Part shown: piece after piece, positions 26,583 through 34,675 of the stretch
How the letters are laid out: the number at the start of each line of letters is the position of its first letter
Position numbering within the stretch: position 1 is the stretch's first letter
From: Acetobacteraceae bacterium
GTDB taxonomy: Bacteria > Pseudomonadota > Alphaproteobacteria > Acetobacterales > Acetobacteraceae
NCBI GenBank assembly: GCA_947475245.1
Contig: CANJLW010000023.1
Span: 1 to 64,000, forward strand
Direction of reading: 5' to 3'
Length of the DNA stretch: 64,000 bases
The notes under the pieces: model-generated
What the model saw: only the letters and a program-made list of their open reading frames with translations
Told to the model about the DNA's origin: nothing
Databases searched by the model: none
Program-made: the position numbers and the translations under genes

Positions 26583-27436
26583 GAACATACCTCCGAGGAG
26601 GTTTCCGCTGCGAGAATGGCTTTTAGTCCCTCTCGAAAGGTTGGATACAACCAGCTTAAACCAAGCGCCTTCTTGGTTTTCACTGCGGAAACCTGCCGTT
26701 CTTCGGACCAAAAACTGCGAGCCATCGGCGACATGGAGAGCCAGGCCTCGTCGAATAATGTTGCCGGCGGAGGTAAGGTACCCAGCAAGCGCGAGGCCTC
26801 GGTAACAACACTGGCGCTTTCGGCGGGCTCATCATCGCTGAGATTAAAAATGTGACTGCCTGGCCTGGAAGTATGGGTCATCGCCTGCACGACAGCGCGT
26901 GCGAGATCGTCGCGATGGATTCGGCCAAACTTATGACCGGGCTTGATCACGCGGCGCGCGCGTCCAGCGCGAAGATCGTCGAATGCGGAACGGTTAGGCC
27001 CGTAGATCCCCGCGACGCGAAAGACCACGACGGCTTTTCGATCGGCAAAGTCCTGCCATGCATCCTCCGCCACCAACCGCCGTACTCCGCGATCTTGTCC
27101 AGGCGCGGGGGGCGTGTCTTCATCCACCCATCCGCCGTTGCGATTGCCGTATACGACGGTGCTGGACAGGTAGCCGATCCACCTCAATGCCGGTGCCTCA
27201 GCGATTGCTTGCCGATAGCGCGCCAGTACGGGATCGCCGTCGGCACCCGGAGGGGCGGTTACTAAGATGTGGGTGGCGGTCGCTAACACAGCGTCGGCAT
27301 GTTCGAAGGGAATTGTCTCGATGCTCTTGCTTCGCGACGTGCCGGTCACCGTGAAGCCCTCGGTACAGGCCAGTTGCCTGACGGCCTTTCCCGAATACCC
27401 GAGACCGAAGATCAACAGGTGATTTTCGGGCATCAT
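26501..27436 (-). CDS. YeeZ-like NAD-dependent epimerase/dehydratase family protein
   Basis: The product is 311 residues. The Rossmann motif GLGYSGKAV lies at 11-19. GYLSSTVVYGNRNGGWVDED, with the Tyr of the extended-SDR site, is near 95, and VVFRVAGIYGPNRSAFDDLR follows near 143-162. The family (YeeZ) is a cytoplasmic NAD-binding protein of unknown substrate. Its start overlaps the permease stop by ATGA, making it the third gene of an ABC transporter operon. The C-terminal 25 residues overlap the convergent hydrolase gene, so a tail extension relative to the family is likely. Confidence 0.8.
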   Translation of the reverse strand: MMPENHLLIFGLGYSGKAVRQLACTEGFTVTGTSRSKSIETIPFEHADAVLATATHILVTAPPGADGDPVLARYRQAIAEAPALRWIGYLSSTVVYGNRNGGWVDEDTPPAPGQDRGVRRLVAEDAWQDFADRKAVVVFRVAGIYGPNRSAFDDLRAGRARRVIKPGHKFGRIHRDDLARAVVQAMTHTSRPGSHIFNLSDDEPAESASVVTEASRLLGTLPPPATLFDEAWLSMSPMARSFWSEERQVSAVKTKKALGLSWLYPTFREGLKAILAAETSSEVCSQIDAGGSNSAPIVRVNNDRSTGRDRR

Positions 27437-28188
27437 CGGCGACTCCTGCGATCCATCGGTATTTTGGCCAATGCTCCCAACCCCGCACTGATCGCAATGC
27501 CTGCCAGGGACAGCAGGATCAACGCGGCAAACATTCGGGGGACCTCAAGCCGGTAACCTGCCTCAAGGATGCGATAGGCAAGACCGGAGGCGAAACCACC
27601 GGACCCCGCGACGAATTCTGCAACGACCGCTCCTACCAGTGCCAGCCCACCGGATATCCGCAGGCCGTTCCAGAAGTAAGGCGTTGCGGAGGGAATGCGT
27701 AGCAGCATGAGCGTCGTATAGCGGCCGGCACCGTACAGTCTGAACAGATCGGCCAGATCGGATGACATTGATTCCAATCCTTCCAGCGTATTGGAATATA
27801 TTGGAAAGAAAGCGACGATCGTCGCGCAGACCACCAGCGACGCGAACGGATTTCCAACCCAAACGACAATCAGTGGCGCAATGGCGACGATTGGGGTCAC
27901 TTGTAGAACGACGGCCCAGGGAGCGATGGCGGCGCGCGCAAAGCGACTGTACACCATGATCACGCCAAGCAGCACGCCGACGGATGCCGAACAAATAAGC
28001 GCTGTGATTGTAACCGCCAATGTCGAGGCGAGCGAAACCAAGAGGCCGAGGGGTTCATCTACAAATGCCTGAAAAATGTCCAACGGGCCGGGAACAAGGT
28101 ACGAAGGCACCTCGATCACTCTGACCAGCACCTCCCAACCGGCCAAGACGGCTAAGCCGAACAGCAGCGAACAGAAGCGGTCGGTCAT
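27433..28188 (-). CDS. ABC transporter permease (nitrate/taurine/HMP type)
   Basis: The product is 251 residues with about six membrane segments. It has the EAA-loop region (YRTLMLLRIPSATPYFWNGL with GLRISGGLALVGAVVAEFV), typical of the SsuC/TauC/ThiX permease class. It imports a small solute together with the ATPase encoded just upstream, whose stop overlaps its start by ATGA. No periplasmic binding protein is encoded next to it. The YeeZ-like gene follows with another ATGA overlap. Confidence 0.85.
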   Translation of the reverse strand: MTDRFCSLLFGLAVLAGWEVLVRVIEVPSYLVPGPLDIFQAFVDEPLGLLVSLASTLAVTITALICSASVGVLLGVIMVYSRFARAAIAPWAVVLQVTPIVAIAPLIVVWVGNPFASLVVCATIVAFFPIYSNTLEGLESMSSDLADLFRLYGAGRYTTLMLLRIPSATPYFWNGLRISGGLALVGAVVAEFVAGSGGFASGLAYRILEAGYRLEVPRMFAALILLSLAGIAISAGLGALAKIPMDRRSRR

Positions 28189-28928
28189 CCTGCCTGTCCG
28201 AGTTCATCCATCGCCGCCGTCACCTCTGCGACAAGCAGAGCATAGGCTGGGTCAAGACGGTTCGCGTGCCGCGGGTCGAGAGGGGAGGGGATCTCGCGCG
28301 CTATTCGCCCAGGACGTGGGGACATCAGAACAAGACGCTGCGCCAGATAGGCGGCTTCGTAGATCGAATGTGTGACGAAAATAACCGTGCATCCGATGGA
28401 GCACCATAAGTTCAACAACTCCTGCTGCAGCTTGTGCCGTGTGAATTCGTCAAGTGCTGCAAAGGGTTCATCCAACAACAGCAGGCGCGGACGTGTCACC
28501 AGGGCGCGTGCGATCGAAACGCGCATGCGCATACCGCCCGACAATTGTTGAGGCAGCGCGTTGCGAAAACCCTCGAGTCCAACCTGTCGCAACGCCGTAC
28601 CGACTGCCTCGCGCGCGGTGTTCCAGGCCATGCCGCGTAAGCGGAGAGGGAGAAAGACGTTCATTTCCGCGGATGCCCAGGGCATCAGCGTCGGGTCCTG
28701 AAAGACATATCCGATGTCGCCGGGCATGGGTGCAGAGCCACCATCCCAGTTAATGCGTCCGGAATCCGGCAGATCGAGGTTGGCGATCAATCGCAGCAAG
28801 GTCGATTTGCCACAGCCCGACGGGCCTAACAGTGCGACGAAATCTCCGGTCTGCAGCCGCAGCGAGGTGTCGTGCAGCGCGATGGTGCCATTCGAAAATT
28901 GCCGCGTGATACGATCCACAGTCAGCAT
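28185..28928 (-). CDS. ABC transporter ATP-binding protein (SsuB/TauB type)
   Basis: The product is 247 residues. Walker A GPSGCGKST is at about 34-42, the Q-loop in VFQDPTLMPW, the signature LSGGM near 128, Walker B RLLLLDEPFAALD at 145-157 and the switch His in VTHSIYEA. The class energises import of sulfonates, nitrate or thiamine precursors. It is the first gene of a coupled ATPase-permease-YeeZ operon. A divergent SDR gene begins about 100 bases away, so promoters for both lie in 28929-29029. Substrate cannot be read from sequence. Confidence 0.88.
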   Translation of the reverse strand: MLTVDRITRQFSNGTIALHDTSLRLQTGDFVALLGPSGCGKSTLLRLIANLDLPDSGRINWDGGSAPMPGDIGYVFQDPTLMPWASAEMNVFLPLRLRGMAWNTAREAVGTALRQVGLEGFRNALPQQLSGGMRMRVSIARALVTRPRLLLLDEPFAALDEFTRHKLQQELLNLWCSIGCTVIFVTHSIYEAAYLAQRLVLMSPRPGRIAREIPSPLDPRHANRLDPAYALLVAEVTAAMDELGQAG

Positions 28929-29029
28929 GTCACGACCCTGTGCCGAAAGCTTTTTCGCATTGATCCACCCGGTAGCCTTCGTCGCCTAATCGCCGCAGAA
29001 TGGCACCGACCTGCCTGGAAGGAAACCGG

Positions 29030-29764
29030 ATGCCGCCTCATATCAGTTTTGGCCTTAGCGGACGGCGCGCGATCGTCACGGGTCATCGCGGTGGCATAGG
29101 TGCGGCGATCACCAAGGTGTTGCAGGATGACGGAGTGGAGGTCATTGGACTCGACCTTCCGGATTTCGATCTCTCCAGGACCGAGGACCTTGAGGAGCGT
29201 CTGGCGACCGTTCTCAGCGCAGCGGGCCCGATCGATATTCTCGTTAACAATGCGGGAGTCACTGTTCTTGGCTCTGTGACAGAGACGCCGGTTGCGGAGG
29301 TAGAACGCGTCTTTCGGGTCAATTTTCTGGCGGGCTATGCTCTGATGCGTGCCGTACTGCCCGGCATGGCGGAACGTGGCAAAGGCGCGATTGTCAATAT
29401 CGCCTCGGATCAGGCACTGATCGGCAAGCAAGTCAGCGCGGCATATGGTGCTTCGAAGGCCGCAATCGCCCAGCTCTCTCGTTCGGCTGCCTTGGACTGG
29501 GCGCGGTTTGGTATTCGGGTGAACTGCATTGCTCCCGGCAGCACGGACACCGCGATGCTTTCGGGTGTCATTGGGGACCTGGCAAAGGCCTATCCGGATC
29601 GCTTTCCAACGTCGTCGGTTGAGTTTTACCGCTCATCGGTGCCGATGGGACGCTTCGCCGATCCAAGTGAGATCGCCCACGCGGTCGCTTTTCTGGCATC
29701 TGACGCGGCCTCGTTCATAACCGGTGTGATCATGCCGGTCGACGGCGGTGGGACGGCGCAATGA
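29030..29764 (+). CDS. SDR-family oxidoreductase
   Basis: The product is 244 residues. ATG at 29030 has AAGGAAA seven bases upstream; the in-frame start at 29000 has none. The cofactor site reads TGHRGGIGAAI (TGxxxGIG), NNAG is near 77, the active site has Ser in NIASDQALIG, and YGASKAA gives Tyr/Lys. It is a classical NAD(P)-dependent short-chain dehydrogenase acting on a hydroxyl or keto group. It is coupled by ATGA overlap to a second SDR. Confidence 0.85.
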   Translation: MPPHISFGLSGRRAIVTGHRGGIGAAITKVLQDDGVEVIGLDLPDFDLSRTEDLEERLATVLSAAGPIDILVNNAGVTVLGSVTETPVAEVERVFRVNFLAGYALMRAVLPGMAERGKGAIVNIASDQALIGKQVSAAYGASKAAIAQLSRSAALDWARFGIRVNCIAPGSTDTAMLSGVIGDLAKAYPDRFPTSSVEFYRSSVPMGRFADPSEIAHAVAFLASDAASFITGVIMPVDGGGTAQ

Positions 29765-30453
29765 AACATGCCGTTGTCACCGGTGGCACGCGAGGCATCG
29801 GTGCCGCTATCGTCCAGCGTCTGCGCGCTGACGGCTATCGGGTCACAAGCGTCGGCCGCAATCGGCCAGCCTCTGGCGATGTGCATTTTGCCGCGTGTGA
29901 CGTTTCGAGTGCAACCGATGTTAATGCGTTGTTCGCGACCATGGACCGTGTCGATGTATTGGTAAACTGTGCCGGCATCGCCGGATCAAACCGGCTTGAT
30001 GGCGACGATGCGCTTTGGCACGGCATCATCAACTCAAACCTTCATGGGACCTACCATTGCTGTAAGGCCGCTTTGCCGCTGCTTCCGGATGAAACGGGGC
30101 GCATCGTCAACATTGCGTCGGTCCTCGGATTGCGCGGGGTGCCGGACCAGACCGCCTATTGTGCGGCAAAGCACGCCGTCGTCGGATTGACGCGCGCGTT
30201 GGCGCTTTCGCTTGCACCGCGGGGAATAACCGTAAACGCGCTGTGTCCTGGGTGGGTCGATACTGACATGGCCGCCATGCGCTACCGTGAGTTGGGCATT
30301 ACGCCGGCGCAGGCCGCGGCCGGAGTGCCCTCGGGCCGCGTCGCAAGCCCCGCTGAAATAGCGGATGCGACGGCGTGGCTGCTTCGCCCGGAGTCCCGGG
30401 GCATAACCGGCCACGCATTGCCGATTGACGGCGGCGGTTTGGCACTTCCATGA
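29761..30453 (+). CDS. SDR-family oxidoreductase (FabG-like)
   Basis: The product is 230 residues. It has TGGTRGIGAAI at 7-17, NCAG near 69, Ser in NIASVLGLRG, YCAAKHA with the catalytic Tyr/Lys, and a C-terminal DGGGLALP. The substrate is unknown; the family reduces ketones or 3-oxoacyl groups with NADPH. Its ATG overlaps the upstream SDR stop. Two adjacent, dissimilar SDRs suggest sequential steps on one substrate. Confidence 0.85.
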   Translation: MKHAVVTGGTRGIGAAIVQRLRADGYRVTSVGRNRPASGDVHFAACDVSSATDVNALFATMDRVDVLVNCAGIAGSNRLDGDDALWHGIINSNLHGTYHCCKAALPLLPDETGRIVNIASVLGLRGVPDQTAYCAAKHAVVGLTRALALSLAPRGITVNALCPGWVDTDMAAMRYRELGITPAQAAAGVPSGRVASPAEIADATAWLLRPESRGITGHALPIDGGGLALP

Positions 30454-30496
30454 CGGCGACCGCTGACAACATTGGGTGGAGGTACCGAGCCGGATC

Positions 30497-30832
30497 ATGA
30501 TGGAACCACGGGTAAAGGCTCGGCTCTGGGTGCAGATGGCGCTCCGCCTCGGCGATATCGAAGGTTGTCATGGGGCCGTGCTGCGCAAGGGAGACCCCGA
30601 TGCAGGCGGTGTCCTGGTCGTGTTGCGTCAACAGGAGCGCATGCTGGTGTTGAGCCAGATAAGATCCGCTGAAGGAGAGCTCTCCTGGCTGCGGGGGACC
30701 GGGCATGCTCCGGTCGACCAGGCGACTGTCGATGCCTACCTGGAGCGGCGTGTATCGTCCGATCCTGACCTGTGGATCTTGGAATTCGAAACCATGGACC
30801 TCAAACCGCCCTTTGACGCCCGTATTCTATGA
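30497..30832 (+). CDS. DUF1491-family protein
   Basis: The product is 111 residues. The start MEPRVKARLWVQMALRLGD, the following segment ending in VLRKGDPDAGGVLV, and the ending DPDLWILEFE match DUF1491, a small family of unknown function common in Alphaproteobacteria. There is no signal or membrane segment. ATG at 30497 or 30500 is preferred over an upstream start because the family begins there. It converges on the ferredoxin reductase gene, 7 bases away. Confidence 0.75.
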   Translation: MMEPRVKARLWVQMALRLGDIEGCHGAVLRKGDPDAGGVLVVLRQQERMLVLSQIRSAEGELSWLRGTGHAPVDQATVDAYLERRVSSDPDLWILEFETMDLKPPFDARIL

Positions 30833-30839
30833 TGCCGTC

Positions 30840-31850
30840 TCAGGCCGGCACACCTTTGGTCGTAGAATATTCGAAATGCAGCGCCTGGTCGGGCCGTACG
30901 ACCGCGAAGATCGCATGCGCCGCCATAGCGGCCTCGCTGAAGCCCTGCAGGATGAGCTTGAGTTTCCCCGGGTAGGTCGCAACGTCCCCGATGGCGAAAA
31001 CACCCGCCATACTGGTCTGACAGGTGGCGGGGGCCACGGTTATGTGGCTCATCTCACGTTGCAGGCCCCAATGGGCGATCGGACCGAGGTCCATCGACAG
31101 GCCAAAAAAGGGCAACAACACATCGGCCGGGAGCAGTCTGCTTTCACCCTTAAGCGTGGAGACCTCGACGAATTCAAGTTTACCGGCTTCGCCATGTAGG
31201 GCGTGCAACTGATAGGGCACGACCAGTTCGATCTGCCCGCTCGCCACCGCAGCGTCCAACTGCGCAGTGGTTTCGGGGGCGGCGCGGAACTTCGGTCGAC
31301 GATGCACAACCGACACGCGCGCGATGTCCTTCAGGGTCAACGCCCAATCGACGGCTGAATCACCTCCGCCGGCAATGACGACCGCCTTACCCCTCAGGTC
31401 TTCCCGGCGGCGAACGAAATACTGAACGGCTCCCGATGCTTCATAGGTTTCCAGTTTCTCCATCGGCGGACGGTTCGGACCGAACGCTCCCGCGCCGGCG
31501 GCGATCAAAACCGCTTTGGCATGGATGGTATCGCCTTGATCGGTCGAGAGGCAGAAAGCGCCCTCGGCTCCCGCCAGACCCGTAACGCAGCGTCCGAGCA
31601 ACCGAGGCGCCTGGAAGGGAGCAATCTGAGTTTCCAGGCGCGATATCAGCTCGCTACCGGCAATCGCCGGACATGCGGGAATGTCATAAATCGGCTTTTC
31701 CGGGTACAGCGCCGAACATTGGCCGCCGACATCCGACAATGTGTCGATCAGGACGCTTGATAGTTTCAACATACCCAATTCGAAGACCGCGAAAAGCCCG
31801 GCCGGGCCCGCGCCGATGATCGCAACGTCGGTGTGAATGTCTTGTGGCAT
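30840..31850 (-). CDS. Ferredoxin--NADP+ reductase, thioredoxin-reductase-like
   Basis: The product is 336 residues. The FAD site GAGPAGLFAVFELG is at 14-27, the family-typical DVGGQCSALYPEKPIYDIPA near 41-60, the NADP site AGGGDSAVDWAL near 159-170, and the C-terminal FAIGDVATYPGKLKLI near 290. The CxxC of true thioredoxin reductases is absent, as in the TrxR-like ferredoxin reductases. It passes electrons between NADPH and ferredoxin, which could serve nearby oxygenases. It lies downstream of the TPP enzyme genes with a hairpin between. Confidence 0.87.
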   Translation of the reverse strand: MPQDIHTDVAIIGAGPAGLFAVFELGMLKLSSVLIDTLSDVGGQCSALYPEKPIYDIPACPAIAGSELISRLETQIAPFQAPRLLGRCVTGLAGAEGAFCLSTDQGDTIHAKAVLIAAGAGAFGPNRPPMEKLETYEASGAVQYFVRRREDLRGKAVVIAGGGDSAVDWALTLKDIARVSVVHRRPKFRAAPETTAQLDAAVASGQIELVVPYQLHALHGEAGKLEFVEVSTLKGESRLLPADVLLPFFGLSMDLGPIAHWGLQREMSHITVAPATCQTSMAGVFAIGDVATYPGKLKLILQGFSEAAMAAHAIFAVVRPDQALHFEYSTTKGVPA

Positions 31851-31867
31851 GCCGTTCCGTATCAGAT

Positions 31868-31894
31868 AGGGGCGGCGGCTGGCCAGCCGCCCCC
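31868..31894. terminator. GC-rich hairpin between TPP enzyme and ferredoxin reductase genes
   Basis: The inverted repeat GGGGCGGCGGCTGGCC / AGCCGCCCC lies downstream of the beta-subunit stop. No U-run follows on the minus strand, so it may only weaken or process the transcript. Confidence 0.45.
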
Positions 31895-31916
31895 GACAGG
31901 AAAAATCCCCGATGGA

Positions 31917-32501
31917 TTAGCGATCGACGCCCAGGGCCTCTCGAAGGTCCTGCACGACCTTGTCGGCGGATTTTTTCCGCCAGCGAACCCGCTGACCGAT
32001 CGGTGTATTCTCAACCTCGGGCCAGACTTTAAGGGAGACGAACACCGGACCTGGCCCGGATAAAATGCCTGGAAGCGCGTCGCGGAAATCGTCCAGCGCG
32101 TCGATATTAAAGGCGCGCGGATAGCCCGCGGCTTTTGCCATTGCTGCGTAGTCGACGACTTTGGACCCAGGTACCGGTTGCCCGCCGGTGGTGGCGTACA
32201 CCTCGTTATCGAGGATGAAGTGGTAGAAATTTTCCGGTGCCTGTTCGGCGATGGTGACCAATTGCCCGAGGCTCATCAGGATATCGCCTTCGGAATCGAA
32301 CAGAACGACCCGCTTGTTCGGCTGCGCCAGGGCAAGGCCCAGGCCGAAACCGGCATGACCGCCCATCGCGGGGTCACCAAGGGGAATGTCGGTCACTGTG
32401 TCGCTCAGGGCGATCCAGTGCTTGCCGCCTCGTCCGGAAATGACAATGGCATCGTTCCGGTGTTCAGCGAAAATCTGGAGCAAATCGGCGGTATGCATCA
32501 T
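31917..32501 (-). CDS. TPP-dependent decarboxylase beta subunit (sulfopyruvate decarboxylase-like)
   Basis: The product is 194 residues, the C-terminal TPP-binding domain as a separate chain. It has DPAMGGHAGFGLGLALAQ near 40 and the TPP/Mg motif EGD about 27 residues before LDNEVYATTGGQP. Split decarboxylases of the ComD/ComE, sulfopyruvate and phosphonopyruvate type bind TPP at the alpha/beta interface. The alpha gene lies 14 bases upstream. No coenzyme M, taurine or phosphonate genes are nearby, so the keto-acid substrate is open. Confidence 0.78.
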   Translation of the reverse strand: MMHTADLLQIFAEHRNDAIVISGRGGKHWIALSDTVTDIPLGDPAMGGHAGFGLGLALAQPNKRVVLFDSEGDILMSLGQLVTIAEQAPENFYHFILDNEVYATTGGQPVPGSKVVDYAAMAKAAGYPRAFNIDALDDFRDALPGILSGPGPVFVSLKVWPEVENTPIGQRVRWRKKSADKVVQDLREALGVDR

Positions 32502-32515
32502 GGCTCAGCGCTCCG

Positions 32516-33028
32516 TTATCGATTGAAGCCGTGGTATTCGTCGCCCACCAGGACGACCACAGGTTGCCGCGTGCGTTCGGCTTCCTGGAAAGCGATGGTG
32601 ATGCGCGCCGAATCGGCGTCGTTTTCCACCAGATAGAACTGCAGACCGAATGCCATCAAAAAGCGCTCGGTATAGGTCGCTGCGGTGTCGGTGTTCACAC
32701 CGTGTCGAGTATATCCCCGATAGCCAACCATCAGAACGATCGGGATGTTCAGGCCCATCAACCACCCACGGATCGAATCGCCCGATTCCAGCATGCCGGT
32801 ATTCTGGATAAGCATCATCGGCTTACGACCGCCTGAAAAAAGCCCTGCCGCGATTGAGCAGGCATGGCCCTCCCGCGTGACGCCGATCAAACGCAAATCG
32901 GGATCGGCCTGCATCAGCAGATACAACCAATTGGTTTCACTGTCCGGCAGCCACACAATATCCGTGACGCCGTTGTCTTTCATCTGACGCATCACTGTCT
33001 CGGGACTCAGCGCCGCCGCTTCCGTCAT
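32516..33028 (-). CDS. TPP-dependent decarboxylase alpha subunit (sulfopyruvate decarboxylase-like)
   Basis: The product is 170 residues, the pyrimidine-binding N-terminal domain of a TPP enzyme. It has VWLPDSETNWLYLLMQ, then TREGHACSIAAGLFSGG containing the Glu that activates TPP, and QNTGMLESGDSIRGW, characteristic of the ComD/sulfopyruvate decarboxylase alpha family. It works only with the beta chain encoded next. The pair forms a two-gene operon divergent from the MBL hydrolase gene. Confidence 0.78.
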   Translation of the reverse strand: MTEAAALSPETVMRQMKDNGVTDIVWLPDSETNWLYLLMQADPDLRLIGVTREGHACSIAAGLFSGGRKPMMLIQNTGMLESGDSIRGWLMGLNIPIVLMVGYRGYTRHGVNTDTAATYTERFLMAFGLQFYLVENDADSARITIAFQEAERTRQPVVVLVGDEYHGFNR

Positions 33029-33116
33029 AGCAACCTCCCCCTACCCGTTCGGCCCAGGCGAAGCTAACATCCCTGAGGCGAAAAGGTAAAACCGCTCAGA
33101 TTGGGGAGACACCGCG

Positions 33117-33989
33117 ATGAACTTAACCTTCAAGGCCGGGGATATGACAATCCACCGGATTATCGAGATGGAGTGCGGCTTTACGCCGGCACTGGAATTC
33201 CTTCCGGGCCTCACGCCTGAAGTGTTGGAAGAAAACCGCTCGTGGTTGTCTCCGGCAGCGCTCGACGCCAACGACAACCTTGTGCTGTGCTTTCAGTCCT
33301 ATGTGGTGCAGACCGGTAAGCACAACATTCTGGTCGACAGCTGCGTCGGGAACGACAAGGACCGCGCCGCGCGCCCGTTGTGGCACAAGAAAAAGGACGA
33401 CGCCTTCATGCGCGGCCTCGCCGGCGCCGGGCTGACGGTGAATGACATCGACTTCGTCATGTGCACGCATTTGCACGTCGATCACGTCGGTTGGAACACA
33501 AAGTTGGAGAACAACCGCTGGGTTCCGACCTTTCCGAAGGCACGATACCTCTTTTCCAAGACCGAGCTTGACTATTGGCTGGCGGAGAACGCCAAGACCG
33601 CGATCGCGCCGATCGTTGACAGCGTTATCCCGATCGTCGAGGCGAAGGCCTGCGATCTCGTCACCAGCGATTTCGCGTTGAACGATGTCGTGTCGCTTAT
33701 TCCGACGCCGGGCCACACAATCGACCATTATGCCGTGCAGCTGGGACGGGGCGGGCGCGACGCGGTGATCACCGGCGACCTGATCCATTCGCCCTTGCAG
33801 GCGCGGTATCCGGAACTGGCGATGCGTGTGGACTACGATCCCAAGCAAGGCGCGGCCACTCGGCGTAAGTTCCTGGAATCGTATTGCGACACCAACACCC
33901 TGTGCTGCTTTGCACACTTCCCGTCGCCGTCGCGTGGCTACGTGAAGCGTTGGGGCGATGGGTTCAAATGTGACTACGTGACCGAGTAG
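33117..33989 (+). CDS. MBL-fold metallo-hydrolase
   Basis: The product is 290 residues. The metal site is THLHVDHVGW (HxHxDH at about 118-123), with PTPGHTIDHY, the bridging Asp in ITGDLIHSP and a late His in CFAHFPSPSRG. This is the lactonase/hydrolase-type metallo-beta-lactamase fold, using two metal ions to hydrolyse a lactone or ester. It has no signal peptide. It diverges from the TPP-enzyme operon across 88 bases. The start MNLTFKAGDM is preceded by GGGGAG about nine bases upstream. Confidence 0.82.
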   Translation: MNLTFKAGDMTIHRIIEMECGFTPALEFLPGLTPEVLEENRSWLSPAALDANDNLVLCFQSYVVQTGKHNILVDSCVGNDKDRAARPLWHKKKDDAFMRGLAGAGLTVNDIDFVMCTHLHVDHVGWNTKLENNRWVPTFPKARYLFSKTELDYWLAENAKTAIAPIVDSVIPIVEAKACDLVTSDFALNDVVSLIPTPGHTIDHYAVQLGRGGRDAVITGDLIHSPLQARYPELAMRVDYDPKQGAATRRKFLESYCDTNTLCCFAHFPSPSRGYVKRWGDGFKCDYVTE

Positions 33990-33996
33990 AAGCCGA

Positions 33997-34023
33997 GCGG
34001 GGCAGTCATCGCGGCTGCCCCGC
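33997..34023. terminator. Bidirectional hairpin between MBL hydrolase and LRR genes
   Basis: Perfect 9-bp arms GCGGGGCAG and CTGCCCCGC flank a 9-base loop, immediately after the plus-strand stop and spanning the minus-strand LRR stop. There is no strong U-run. Confidence 0.5.
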
Positions 34024-34671
34024 CCGCCGCAGGCGCCGATAGCTTGCCGAGGAGACGATCTCGCAAGTGGACGGCAGCATAGAAAGATCGATCACGGGTG
34101 TCCCCCGTGCGTCAACCCGACGCAGCCGCGTTAAGCCGGCCAGCGGCGATGCGTCCTCAACCCGAGTATCGCCCAGGTCCAGAAACTCCAGCGCCGCAAG
34201 ATTAGCCAAGGGTCGCAAGTCGGCAACCCGCGTCGTGGACAGTTCCAGGCTGCGCAATCGGGTCAAATGCGCGATCGGTCGCAAATCCTCGATCTCCGTC
34301 CCCCCCAGATCCAGGCGTTCCAGCGCGGTCAAGCCGGTCAGCGGCGTGAGGTCCCGAACCAAAGTTCCGGTCAGATAGAGGCTTTCCAGGCATGTCAGCG
34401 CCGCCAGCGGCGCAATATCCTCGACCGGAGTCAGCGACAGCACCAGGCTTCGCAAGCCGACCAGATCGGCGAGCGGCGTGACGTCATCGATCCGGGTCAA
34501 CTTCAAACTGAGCCGCGTCAGCCCAGTCATGCGCGCGAATGGCGTGGCGTCGGTCAGCGGCACGCGCTCCAGCCGCACGGCATCGATCAACGCGACCCAA
34601 TCGTCGGGGATCGGCTCCGCCGCATGTAACAGGCGGCGGAGTTCATCGTGCCATCCTTCGGGTAACGCCAA
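34006..34671 (-). CDS. Leucine-rich-repeat protein (internalin-like repeats)
   Basis: The product is 221 residues. From about residue 45 to 205 it consists of seven or so 22-23-residue units of the form L-xx-L-x-L-xx-T-x-(I/V)-xD-(L/V)-x-PLAxL, the short internalin/SDS22-like leucine-rich repeat. There is no signal peptide or anchor, so it is probably cytoplasmic. Such proteins bind other proteins; the partner is unknown. It is 4 bases after the LLM gene on the same strand, so it is co-transcribed with it, an unusual pairing. Confidence 0.8.
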   Translation of the reverse strand: MALPEGWHDELRRLLHAAEPIPDDWVALIDAVRLERVPLTDATPFARMTGLTRLSLKLTRIDDVTPLADLVGLRSLVLSLTPVEDIAPLAALTCLESLYLTGTLVRDLTPLTGLTALERLDLGGTEIEDLRPIAHLTRLRSLELSTTRVADLRPLANLAALEFLDLGDTRVEDASPLAGLTRLRRVDARGTPVIDLSMLPSTCEIVSSASYRRLRRAGQPR

Positions 34672-34675
34672 TGGA

